Positions 9,097 to 16,217 of a stretch of DNA of 36,327 bases are shown piece after piece. Position 1 is the first letter of the stretch. Each line of letters starts with the position of its first letter. The notes below the pieces were generated by a model. That model was given only the letters and a program-made list of their open reading frames with translations. It was not told the DNA's origin and made no database searches. Made by a program: the position numbers and the translations under genes. The stretch lies in assembly GCA_021324775.1 (NCBI GenBank), contig JAJPIM010000019.1, positions 1-36,327 of the forward strand, written 5' to 3'. Source of the stretch: Gemmatimonadota bacterium. Lineage in GTDB: Bacteria > Gemmatimonadota > Gemmatimonadetes > Gemmatimonadales > Gemmatimonadaceae.

Positions 9097-10881
9097 TTAT
9101 CTGGGGAGCTTGAGAAACAATTCGCCCTCGACCCAGGTGGGCCGTGGCTCCGTGTTGCGTTTCACCCGGTACGCCATGTTCGTGATGTACGCCAGCGCGG
9201 CAGCGTCGCCGTTTTTCACCTCGAGGCGCAACGCGGTGTTGGAATCGGACGGGCGCGCGCGCCGTTCGCGCGCGGCGGCGCTATCCACCGCTTCCTGGAG
9301 CGGGATCTCCAGAATCGATATGCCATCGCGTGCCACCCGCAGCGCGGTCGTGTCGGCTGACAGCTTGAGATAGGTGCCGTCCACGATTCGCAGCGAATCT
9401 CGCATCGAGCGGAACGACATTTGGATGGCATAGCTGTAGCCGTCGATGGCAATCGGGGGCAGCCTGGCGGCGGTGAAAGTTCCATAGTGGTCGTTCGCCG
9501 AGTACCTACCAGGCTCCACGTATTCCAGGTCGAGGCTGGACAAGATCGCGCGTACTTCCGGCTCGCCGTACTCGACACTCGTCGTGTTTGCCCTGATGGA
9601 GTCGGTGAACCACGTAGCGACACTTGCGAGACTGTGTGTTTCCAGGAGATACCGGAACCCGCTACCGATTGCACGCTCGTCGGCGGCTGGTACGTCGTGC
9701 GTCGACCTGTGCAGGTGGCCGGCTTGCAAGAGGCCGTTGCGTGTGAGCAGGTCCTGCAGGCGATTGACCTGATTGACGCGCGATACCGTGTACGCGCCCC
9801 ACGGTCCGGCGAAGGTCAGAAGCGCTAGTGCACACAGGGTCGCGGGTATGACCTTGATGCTGCGCGAGCGAGTCGTGGTGTAATAGAGCGCGATCGCGGC
9901 GAGCCACACCGAGAACACGATGACGAAGTATCGCTGCTCGGTGATGCCGTACTCAGCGATGCGTTTCCACAGCGCCATCCAGAGCATCACGATCGACGGC
10001 ATCAGCGCGATGTAGAAACCTTTGGTGAACGTCTTGACCCAGGCGTAGTTCTCGCGCGTTTCGAGCGGATAGACCAGAAGCCAGGAGAGCATGCCTACGC
10101 TCGCCGCGCTGGTCACCAGATAACCGATCCATCCGCTTGGCCATACGCGCGTGAGAAGAACCTTCCCGAGTTCGAGTGTGAGGATGACGAGGTAGATCGT
10201 GACGATCGGGATGAGCACATACTGCGTGAGGATTCTCAGGCCCGCGGGATAGTCCGTGCGCGTATTGAGCGCCACGAAGTCATCGGGAACCCCTGACAGG
10301 AAAAACCATGTATTGAACATGAAGGCGATCACGAACCAGAGCCGAGTATAGCTACTGCTCGGGACCGTCATGCCCAGCAGTTTGTCCAGCGCCAGGAGGG
10401 CCACGGCGAGACCCAGGTAAAGCACCGCTGAGTAGAGTGCCGCTGTGAGAAAGCGTAGGAAGAGCGCCTTGTTGTATTGCCAGAAGCCGTTGGGCTCATC
10501 GACGCCAACGTATGGGAGAAAGGCCACGAGCAGGTGGAAGGCGAGATTGACCTGCGCGTAGCGGAGCATCTGGATGGGCGATGACCAGTGGGGCCATGCC
10601 GTCCAGAATGCCACGAGCGCCGCAACCCCGGCTGCAGGGACGAGCCACCGAAGGGTCATTGATCGAACCCGCCGTTCGGCGAGGATCGTCAACGCAAACA
10701 GGAGCGGAAAGCCGAGTATGGCGGTCGTGAGAAGTTGCGAGTCGCGCTGATCGGTGCCCGGGTGATTCGTCGTTTGGATCCCGGCGTACGTGGCCACCGC
10801 GGCCGCGCCCAGAACAAAGGGAAATCGCTGCGCGGTACGCAGTGCTGACGTGACGAGATGACCGATCGCAGGAAATCGCAT
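9097..10881 (-). CDS. DUF4153 polytopic membrane protein
   Basis: 594 residues from ATG 10881. The first about 390 residues contain around eleven hydrophobic helices (for example LLTTAILGFPLLFALTIL, LYSAVLYLGLAVALLALDK, FYIALMPSIVMLWMALW), followed by a soluble C-terminal part of about 200 residues. The segment with EPNGFWQYNKALFLRFLTA and the loop with WFFLSGVPDDF are typical of DUF4153 proteins. The biochemical function of the family is not known. It converges on the cyclotransferase gene with only 22 bp between the stops. Confidence 0.85.
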   Translation of the reverse strand: MRFPAIGHLVTSALRTAQRFPFVLGAAAVATYAGIQTTNHPGTDQRDSQLLTTAILGFPLLFALTILAERRVRSMTLRWLVPAAGVAALVAFWTAWPHWSSPIQMLRYAQVNLAFHLLVAFLPYVGVDEPNGFWQYNKALFLRFLTAALYSAVLYLGLAVALLALDKLLGMTVPSSSYTRLWFVIAFMFNTWFFLSGVPDDFVALNTRTDYPAGLRILTQYVLIPIVTIYLVILTLELGKVLLTRVWPSGWIGYLVTSAASVGMLSWLLVYPLETRENYAWVKTFTKGFYIALMPSIVMLWMALWKRIAEYGITEQRYFVIVFSVWLAAIALYYTTTRSRSIKVIPATLCALALLTFAGPWGAYTVSRVNQVNRLQDLLTRNGLLQAGHLHRSTHDVPAADERAIGSGFRYLLETHSLASVATWFTDSIRANTTSVEYGEPEVRAILSSLDLEYVEPGRYSANDHYGTFTAARLPPIAIDGYSYAIQMSFRSMRDSLRIVDGTYLKLSADTTALRVARDGISILEIPLQEAVDSAAARERRARPSDSNTALRLEVKNGDAAALAYITNMAYRVKRNTEPRPTWVEGELFLKLPR

Positions 10882-11211
10882 TATGGGATGCGCCGAAGTC
10901 CGATACGTACGATATCATGCACCCAACGTGCGGGGCGTTTCTTGCCTCGCACGATCAGGTGATAGCGGCCTTCAGTGGCGGGGACGGGGGCACCGCCGCG
11001 CCGACGCGGGGACGATGGTCGTTGCGGCGAGTGCGATCGCAAGAGAGAGAGCATGGCCGGTTCAACCGGTCATTGCAACCGTTGAAGCAAGGTTCTCACC
11101 TTCCCCTGACCCCGTCGTGCCGGGTCGTCGTCCGGCAAGGTGCGGGACTTCTGTTGCTCGGGCCCGGCCAGATCGACTGGACCGACAGCGCGTAACTATA
11201 CTGCCCGGCGT
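10882..11211. other. Intergenic region, 330 bp, no gene seen
   Basis: The stretch lies upstream of the DUF4153 gene and downstream of the 77-residue gene. It should contain the DUF4153 promoter on the minus strand. I see a short inverted repeat GGCCGGTTCAACCGG at 11056-11070 that resembles a degenerate family A palindrome, and a purine run AAGAGAGAGAG at 11041-11051. The open frames here have no family resemblance and no clear SD. Confidence 0.4.
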
Positions 11212-11220
11212 TCAGCCGGG
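11204..11220 (-). terminator. Weak hairpin over the stop codon of the 77-residue gene
   Basis: CCCGGC (11204-11209) pairs with GCCGGG (11215-11220) around a five-base loop that contains the TGA stop. On the minus strand it is followed by CAGTATAGTTA rather than a T-run, so it is at best a weak terminator. Confidence 0.25.
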
Positions 11221-11445
11221 TGCGGGGTTCAGCCGATCGCGGATCGCCGTGGTCACGACCTGTTCCCAGGCGGCGATTGGGCCGGGCACGGCGGGTCCGG
11301 CGTCGAGGTCCTGGCTCCACATTTGGCCGCCGGTGGAGTAGCGGTAGACCTGTCTTCCACCGCGCACCCAGGTCTCCACAAGGAGGCCTTCAGGGCCGGC
11401 CAGGACGAACTCGTAGACGAGCTCTTGCGTTGGTTGTTGGGTCAC
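11212..11445 (-). CDS. Small hypothetical protein, 77 residues
   Basis: GTG start at 11445 with a good SD: GGAGG at 11450-11454 on the coding strand, four bases upstream. The product is acidic to neutral, with strands such as ELVYEFVLAG, LLVETWV and QVYRYSTGG, then WSQDLDAGPAVPGPIAAWEQVVTTAIRDRL. There is no signal peptide or membrane helix. I do not recognise a family. The SD and a sensible amino acid composition support a real gene. It lies 68 bp downstream of the sigma/anti-sigma fusion on the same strand and may belong to its operon. Confidence 0.6.
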   Translation of the reverse strand: MTQQPTQELVYEFVLAGPEGLLVETWVRGGRQVYRYSTGGQMWSQDLDAGPAVPGPIAAWEQVVTTAIRDRLNPAPG

Positions 11446-11513
11446 GGGGCCTCCGGATGGAGGCCCGAATATAACCCGAAGCCAGCCAGTGCGCCCCTAC
11501 GAAAATCGGGACC

Positions 11514-12758
11514 CTATTGGCTGTTTTTTGCGGCCGTGGGACGGCGGTGTTTGGGGTGCGTGATGGCGTGACCCTTCGGGGGCACTTTAGCCGTCGTCGC
11601 GGGTGTCGCGGCGCCGGCGCTCACCTGTCTCGTGGCCAGCGTCCAGACTCCGGCGACGGCGGCGAGGGCGATGGTCACGAGTGCGATGAACGCCGCGATC
11701 TGGCGGGGCCGGATCGTCGGGATTGAAATGCTGGGCCGCGGCAGACGCGGGAAGTAGCGGGAGCGGAGCAGCCGTCGCGGATCGAACGACTCGATGGTGA
11801 TGCCTCTCGCCTTATCGTCTTCCATGCCGGCATACGGCATCTCAAGACGGCGGGCCAGCGTGCGCCACGCATCGTCCTCGTTCACGAGCCGCTCCACGAC
11901 GAGGCGTGGGGCGGCCCATGCGGCGCGCATCGCCTCCAGCGCGCGCGGCTCGCCTTTGGCTTCCACGACATCCAACTCCAGCGACGCCTGTTCGGCGGGA
12001 ATACATTCGCCGGCCAGGTATCCCTCGATGCGCTCGGGATCGATCGTGGTGAATCGCTCGCTGCCTTCGATCGCTTCGCGAGTCGCGGGCGCCGTGGACC
12101 ACGCGTTGATCATGTCGTAGGGCGATCCGAGCCGGCGGCGCATGGCCTGGGCGGACGGCGTGATCTGCGAGTGGACCGTGCGGACGTTCATGCCCAGCAC
12201 CGTCGCGATCTCGGCGCGTGTGAGGTGATCGGTCCAGCGCATGTAGGCGACGACGCGCGACCGGCCTGGCAGGCGCGCGATGGCGACTGTCACCGACGCT
12301 TCCAACTCTTCGGCAGCAACGCCGTCGTCGGTGTTGACGCGATCGAGGTCGGGGATGTACGACGGGCCTTCGGGCGGAAGACCGGCGTGCCAGCGTGATT
12401 CGCGGTGTGTGCGGTGCAGCGCTTCGAGGGCGACGCGATGTGCCGAGGCGAAGAGGTTACCGCGAACCGTGCCGTGGAACGCCCAACTGTGGCGTCCTCG
12501 CCAGAGGCGGGCGAAGACCTCGCCGACCACCGATTGCGCGGCGCCCAGCGACTGGACGTATCGGTGGGCGAATGCGGTGAGGGGGCGGACGTAGAGCCGG
12601 AAGAGCGACTCGAAGGCCGGCTGATTTCCCCCGCGGACGCGTTCGATCCATTCTCGGTCCTCGGGCACGAGGACCAACGGCGCGGCGCGACTGGGCGCGG
12701 CCGGCTCTTCGGCCGGTTGCGGCCGAGGAACCCGAGCGCGGGGAGGGCGACGCCCCAT
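11514..12758 (-). CDS. ECF sigma factor fused to a FecR-type anti-sigma segment and membrane anchor
   Basis: 414 residues from ATG 12758, chosen because AGGTG lies six bases upstream and the 34 residues before it look non-coding. Residues about 45-92 are sigma region 2 (AFESLFRLYVRPLTAFAHRY, then VGEVFARLWRGR). Residues about 152-212 are region 4 (AIARLPGRSRVVAYMRWTD, LTRAEIATVLGMNVRTVHSQ). A second module follows: DPERIEGYLAGECIPAEQ (240-257), ALEAMRAAW (273-281) and EDDAWRTLARRLEMP (294-308). These are the hallmarks of the cytoplasmic part of FecR-type anti-sigma factors. A membrane helix is at about 354-376, then only about 38 residues of Ala/Thr/Lys-rich tail where a FecR periplasmic domain would be expected. 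ECF sigma and FecR-type anti-sigma are normally separate, adjacent genes. The fused product would be a membrane-tethered, self-inhibited sigma factor. The domain reading is by eye. Confidence 0.82.
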   Translation of the reverse strand: MGRRPPRARVPRPQPAEEPAAPSRAAPLVLVPEDREWIERVRGGNQPAFESLFRLYVRPLTAFAHRYVQSLGAAQSVVGEVFARLWRGRHSWAFHGTVRGNLFASAHRVALEALHRTHRESRWHAGLPPEGPSYIPDLDRVNTDDGVAAEELEASVTVAIARLPGRSRVVAYMRWTDHLTRAEIATVLGMNVRTVHSQITPSAQAMRRRLGSPYDMINAWSTAPATREAIEGSERFTTIDPERIEGYLAGECIPAEQASLELDVVEAKGEPRALEAMRAAWAAPRLVVERLVNEDDAWRTLARRLEMPYAGMEDDKARGITIESFDPRRLLRSRYFPRLPRPSISIPTIRPRQIAAFIALVTIALAAVAGVWTLATRQVSAGAATPATTAKVPPKGHAITHPKHRRPTAAKNSQ

Positions 12759-12993
12759 ACACGGCACCTGCGGAGGGAGATCGCACCCGTCCCCGGGGAA
12801 CGGGGACCGCCACGACCGGAGACGCGGAATCGTTGGCCGGCCGAGGAGCCGGCCCGCCAACAGCGAGGCCTGACGCTACGCCCGGAATGGGCCGGGCGCA
12901 AGCGTGTCAGCGGTATCAGTCCCGGGGGTTGGTTATGAGCACGGGCGGCGTTCGATGGTGCTGATTACCGCTCGCCTTGGTGGCAAGGACGGA
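12759..12993. other. Upstream region of the sigma fusion, no gene seen
   Basis: About 235 bp between the sigma-fusion start and the family A palindrome. The sigma frame stays open to 12860, but the added residues are arginine/proline-rich and look like untranslated sequence. A short GC-rich inverted repeat lies at about 12836-12858. The minus frame coming through the 48-bp array ends at 12916. The promoter of the sigma fusion should lie here; I cannot place it. Confidence 0.35.
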
Positions 12994-13239
12994 GGGCCGG
13001 TGGCGACCGGCCCCTACCAGGGCTGGGTTGGGGAGCGTGCCGACGGGTGATTTCGCGGCGGCGTTACCGGACGGGCTGGGATGCGTGCCGACGGGTGATT
13101 TCGCGGCGGCGTTACCGGACGGGCTGGAATGCGTGCCGACGGGTGATTTCGCGGCGGCGGTACCGGACGGGCTGGGATGCATGCCGACAGGTGATTTCGC
13201 GGCGGCGTTACCGGACGGGCTGGGGTGCGTGCCGCCGGG
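12916..13239 (-). other. Open frame continuing the DinB gene beyond its stop through the 48-bp array
   Basis: After the DinB stop (TAA, 13240-13242) the same frame stays open for 107 codons to a stop at 12916-12918. It passes through four 16-residue repeats and then the family A palindrome. Every other unit has TCA (Ser) at the position of the TAA. This may be a former repetitive C-terminal tail cut off by a TCA-to-TAA change, or non-coding repeats that keep frame because 48 is a multiple of three. I see no independent start with an SD. Confidence 0.5.
12994..13022 (+). repeat. Family A palindrome copy 1 (REP-like)
   Basis: GGGCCGGT and ACCGGCCC form an eight-base stem around GGCG (12994-13013), followed by CCTACCAGGG. 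The same arrangement recurs at 21350 and 32744. Read on the minus strand, a GTAG tetranucleotide precedes the hairpin, as in RAYT-associated REP sequences. It directly abuts the 48-bp tandem array. Confidence 0.7.
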
Positions 13240-13254
13240 TTATTTCGCGGCGGC
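13037..13254 (-). repeat. 48-bp tandem repeat array, about 4.5 units
   Basis: Units begin at 13037, 13085, 13133, 13181 and 13229, exactly 48 bases apart, with only a few substitutions. The consensus begins GTGCCGACGGGTGATTTCGC and continues with a GGCGGCG, TTACC, GGACGGGCTGGGAT pattern. The last unit includes the final codons of the DinB gene (13240-13254). On the minus strand every unit encodes 16 residues of the pattern AAAKSPVGTHPSPSG plus one variable residue. Confidence 0.95.
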
Positions 13255-13707
13255 GCGTTTCAGAATCGCGATCTGGCCCGCGTGATAGAGCGTGTGTTGC
13301 AGGACCCCGTGGAGCTGCACGTACAGCGTGTGGGGTTTGCCAGGCGTGCGGTCTTCGAGGTGCGATTCGCCGAGTGCGAGCGCGGCGCGCCGGAGCTCGC
13401 CGTGTGAGCGTTCGAGGGCGGCGACCGCTTCGTTCCATGCGGCGGCGCTGGGCGGGGCGGACGCTGGCCAATCTTCCGCGGGCGTCGGCTCCACGACCTC
13501 TCCGGCTACGCCGCGGCGCGCGATCTCCGCCCATGCGGTCATATGCAACACCAACTCCCAGATCGTGTGCGCGTTCGGGATCGGCCGCGCGGCGGCCATC
13601 TCGGCCGTCACATCCGCCAACAGCGCGCGGACGGGCGGCCCGAGCCACGCGTCGCCTTCGACGCCGCGATAGAACTGGTCCGCAATGCGGTCACATTCGG
13701 TGGTCAC
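13240..13707 (-). CDS. DinB-family protein
   Basis: 155 residues from GTG 13707. It is a four-helix-bundle DinB/YfiT-like protein with the expected metal ligands: a His in ELVLHMTAW (about residue 55) and two in HGVLQHTLYHAGQI near the C-terminus. DinB proteins are putative metal-dependent, often thiol-dependent, transferases; some act with bacillithiol or mycothiol. The substrate here is unknown. It ends in KRAAAK, inside the first unit of the 48-bp array. It is the last gene of the minus-strand run containing PqqD, nucleotidyltransferase and kinase, 104 bp behind PqqD, so co-transcription is possible but not certain. Confidence 0.9.
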   Translation of the reverse strand: MTTECDRIADQFYRGVEGDAWLGPPVRALLADVTAEMAAARPIPNAHTIWELVLHMTAWAEIARRGVAGEVVEPTPAEDWPASAPPSAAAWNEAVAALERSHGELRRAALALGESHLEDRTPGKPHTLYVQLHGVLQHTLYHAGQIAILKRAAAK

Positions 13708-13758
13708 CCATGGAGTATCGCGCGACGGCGTTCGCTGGGGTAGTGGAGGACGGCAGAG

Positions 13759-13799
13759 TGGAGAAAGGAGTAGAGAGAGAGGAGAGAGGAGCAGACAGA
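13759..13799 (-). repeat. Purine-rich tract between PqqD-like and DinB genes
   Basis: Almost pure G/A on the plus strand (GAGAAAGGAG, GAGAGAGGAGAGAGGAG), hence C/T-rich on the coding strand. A 17-base stretch of it is repeated exactly at the right end of the window (36308-36327), and GAGAAAGGAG recurs at 25240-25260. Confidence 0.8.
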
Positions 13800-13811
13800 C
13801 CGCGATGGTTC

Positions 13812-14084
13812 CTATCCCGCCGCTGAATCGCGCAGCAATCCCGCGGCCGTGAGCTGGGTGAGCAAGCCGGTGACGGCCGTAACCGCTTCGTCGCGAGAGA
13901 TGTCGTATTCCGCGGCAATCGTGGCGATTGCGCGCTCCGGATCGCCATGCTCCTCGAGCAATGACCAGATGCGGGCACCCGTCTCGTTGAGCGAGTAGTA
14001 GCGTTTCGTGCCGGTATGGAGCACGACGCCGCCGCCTGGCACGCCGGCAAACACCGCGTCGGCGGTAGGTGCGACTCGCGTCAC
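13812..14084 (-). CDS. PqqD-like protein (RiPP recognition element fold)
   Basis: 90 residues from GTG 14084. The sequence has the PqqD layout: an N-terminal beta part (VVLHTGTKRYYSLNETGARIWSLLEE), then helices (AIATIAAEYDISRDEAVTAV, LLTQLTAAGLL). PqqD-family proteins act as peptide chaperones that bind RiPP precursor leader peptides and present them to modifying enzymes. In paeninodin-type lasso peptide clusters the corresponding protein is B1. The start codon overlaps the stop of the nucleotidyltransferase gene by four bases (GTGA), which suggests translational coupling. No precursor peptide gene is visible nearby. Confidence 0.9.
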   Translation of the reverse strand: MTRVAPTADAVFAGVPGGGVVLHTGTKRYYSLNETGARIWSLLEEHGDPERAIATIAAEYDISRDEAVTAVTGLLTQLTAAGLLRDSAAG

Positions 14085-15289
14085 CGTGAATCCGGTGGAC
14101 GGGGCGTGGCGGCGGCGGACGAGGCGCGAGCGCGTTCAGCCTCCGGTGGCAGCCATTGGCCGGCGATCATCTGGACGGCGCGCCGCGGCGCGGACACGCC
14201 TCTCCCGATCAGCCGCAGGATCGCACCTGGCGCGCCCTCGGCGATCTGGCTGAGTGCGAGCACCCGGGGATCGGCGCCCGCGGGTACGCCGGGTTGGGGC
14301 GAGGCGATGAGGCGCGCGCGGCCTACGCGGCCGATGCGACGCCAGGCGCGTGTTTCGGCGGCAAGGTCCGGCTCCCAACCCGCCATGCCGAGTGAGACGG
14401 CCGCCATGACCATCGTCGTGAGCGCGCGGCGGTCATCGTGGTTGGCGACGAACCGCATCGCCTCGCCGGCGTCCTGCGTTGCAGCTTCAGTAGTCCAGGC
14501 AGACGCGAGGTCGATGACATCGCGCAGCCGGAACCGGAGTGTGCGATGCACGACGACGGCGTGCTCCAGCGTGTGGAGCCAGACCGCCATCGCGCCGGGG
14601 ATTTCCAGCGTGGCGCCGCCCAATGGAACGCTGCGCGTGCCCTCCCAGATGCGGGCGTCCAGCGGCGATCCCGCGTCGGCCAATCGTTCGTGGATCTCGA
14701 TCGGCAGGCTGTCCGCGCGCACGAGCGACGGCAGGTGGCGCCCGGGCGTCCCGGCCGGATCGGGTATGTAGCCGAGCTTCGACTGCAGGGCCGCGTGCAG
14801 CGCAGCGGCCTGTGGAGCGGAGACGAGCAGATCGATGTCAGCCATCGTGCGCGACCCGGCGATCTCTCCGGCCAGGAGGCGTGCACTGCCCTTGAGGACG
14901 AGGACACGTGCGCCGGCATCAGCGGCGACCGGCGCCAGCTCCGCCAACTGCTGCACCATTGCGACCGCGTTGCGGAGCGCGCGTTCGCCTGCCGACCGAA
15001 TGAGCGGCAGTGCGGGTCCGAGCACATCGGCGAGAGCGGGCGTACGCCGGCGCGCGGACTCGACCCATGCGGCGCAACCTTCCAGGTCGAGCACGCGTTC
15101 CCAGGCGTCGCGTGTGATGAGCGCAGCTCTCGCGCGCTGGGCATCAGATGGCCGGCGGCCTCTCGCGATCGTCGTGAGGATGTCGTACGCGGCGCGCGAC
15201 GCCGTGATGCGCGCCGCCTGTGCGCGGAGCCCGTGCTGTGCGCGGACGGGATCACCGCGCCGTTTCGCCTGCTGCTCGCCGTATCGCAT
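14081..15289 (-). CDS. Nucleotidyltransferase family protein (PF14907-like)
   Basis: 402 residues from ATG 15289. A nucleotidyltransferase core is at about 130-190: VLVLKGSARLLAGEIAGSR followed by MADIDLLVS, the G-S and D-x-D motifs of the NTP_transf_5 family. A His/Glu-rich stretch follows (LPIEIHERL; WLHTLEHAVVVHRTLRFRLR, DVIDLASAW) that is usual in this family. The N-terminal 120 residues are helical. The last about 60 residues are Ala/Arg-rich. Homologues accompany HprK-like kinases and PqqD in paeninodin-type lasso peptide clusters and in some polysaccharide loci. It starts 27 bp behind the kinase gene and overlaps the PqqD gene by 4 bp. Confidence 0.85.
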   Translation of the reverse strand: MRYGEQQAKRRGDPVRAQHGLRAQAARITASRAAYDILTTIARGRRPSDAQRARAALITRDAWERVLDLEGCAAWVESARRRTPALADVLGPALPLIRSAGERALRNAVAMVQQLAELAPVAADAGARVLVLKGSARLLAGEIAGSRTMADIDLLVSAPQAAALHAALQSKLGYIPDPAGTPGRHLPSLVRADSLPIEIHERLADAGSPLDARIWEGTRSVPLGGATLEIPGAMAVWLHTLEHAVVVHRTLRFRLRDVIDLASAWTTEAATQDAGEAMRFVANHDDRRALTTMVMAAVSLGMAGWEPDLAAETRAWRRIGRVGRARLIASPQPGVPAGADPRVLALSQIAEGAPGAILRLIGRGVSAPRRAVQMIAGQWLPPEAERARASSAAATPRPPDSR

Positions 15290-15316
15290 GGTCGCTCGCG
15301 CTCCGGCCCGTGTGAT

Positions 15317-16165
15317 CTATGGGAGGGCCGAGGCCAGCGTGTGGTCGATGCGCTGCAACTGTGCGGGGGAGTGCACGAGGCGGAAACTAGGCACATGGAT
15401 CGCGATGTGCCGCAGTGCCGCGAGATGGGCGGGCGAGCCACCATCGGCGATCAGGACCCATGCGGACTGTTGCACGAGCTCCACCAGCGCCGCGGCGGGC
15501 GAGAGCGGTGTGATCTCATCCACTCGACCCTGCTCGACCCATACCAGGGCCGCGACGGGCGCCGAGCGGGTGCCGCGAACGGGGACCTCCGCACGCTGGC
15601 GGGGATCGCCGGGGAGCGTGCGCGCGTGGCGGGTACCGGCTTCGAGCTCGGGAAACTCCGCGATCAATCCCCTGCTGATCCGAAGTGGTTCGCGCCACCG
15701 GTAGGCAATGACCGGGCCGGTCCGTCCCGCTTCCGTGATGACACCGTCGTCGCCCAGGATCGGCCATCCCTTGCGGGCGAGTGCGTAGGCGAGCGTGGAC
15801 TTGCCGCTGCCGGTTGGCCCCGTGAGGAGCCATGCGCGTCCGGAGGGATCGACCGCGCCTGCCGCGTGGATGTAATAGCGGCGGCGCTGCCGGAGCCTGA
15901 GGATCGCACCCGCGCGGGCCAATTGGTGGCGTGAGTCGATGCTGGCGGCCTGGTATCCCGCGCCGCGGACGAGCCGTCCGCCGCGCACCCAGAGCTCCGC
16001 GTGCGTGATCTGGTGGATCAGCCGCGCGCCATCGGGCTCCGTGTAGCCGTGGATGTCATTGAACTGCCATTCGGCGATGGCTGGAGCGACAGCGCCCTCC
16101 GTGCGCTCGGACAGCGGCGCGGAGGGCGCGGGGTCGTGCATGCCGCCGGCGCTCACGGGGAGCAC
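15317..16165 (-). CDS. HPr kinase-like (HprK-related) kinase
   Basis: 282 residues from GTG 16165; ATG 16141 is an alternative start and neither has a strong SD. The core resembles the C-terminal domain of HPr kinase/phosphorylase: IHAAGAVDPSGRAWLLTG, the Walker A GPTGSGKST (about 116-124), then ILGDDGV, which matches the ADD-V motif of HprK. There is no HPr or PTS gene in the window. Family members of this size occur as peptide kinases in lasso peptide clusters of the paeninodin type, where they phosphorylate the precursor C-terminus. Order on the minus strand: propeller lipoprotein, this kinase (52 bp later), nucleotidyltransferase, PqqD. Phosphorylation of a peptide is inference from that context. 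Confidence 0.85.
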   Translation of the reverse strand: MLPVSAGGMHDPAPSAPLSERTEGAVAPAIAEWQFNDIHGYTEPDGARLIHQITHAELWVRGGRLVRGAGYQAASIDSRHQLARAGAILRLRQRRRYYIHAAGAVDPSGRAWLLTGPTGSGKSTLAYALARKGWPILGDDGVITEAGRTGPVIAYRWREPLRISRGLIAEFPELEAGTRHARTLPGDPRQRAEVPVRGTRSAPVAALVWVEQGRVDEITPLSPAAALVELVQQSAWVLIADGGSPAHLAALRHIAIHVPSFRLVHSPAQLQRIDHTLASALP

Positions 16166-16217
16166 CGGCGTCCGGCTACATGAGCGCAGCCGGTTCCGGC
16201 ATTACCGTCGTTCGCCG

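Noticed and set aside
13037-13254. 48-bp array as a CRISPR
   Set aside because: Units are contiguous with no unique spacers and lie in frame with DinB; no cas genes are present.
14438-15934. Plus-strand open frame opposite the nucleotidyltransferase and kinase
   Set aside because: A shadow of two genes with clear motifs.
16166-16217. Possible RiPP precursor beside the kinase
   Set aside because: The 52-bp gap, the 27-bp gap and the 104-bp gap behind PqqD are too short or contain no start with an SD and leader-like sequence.
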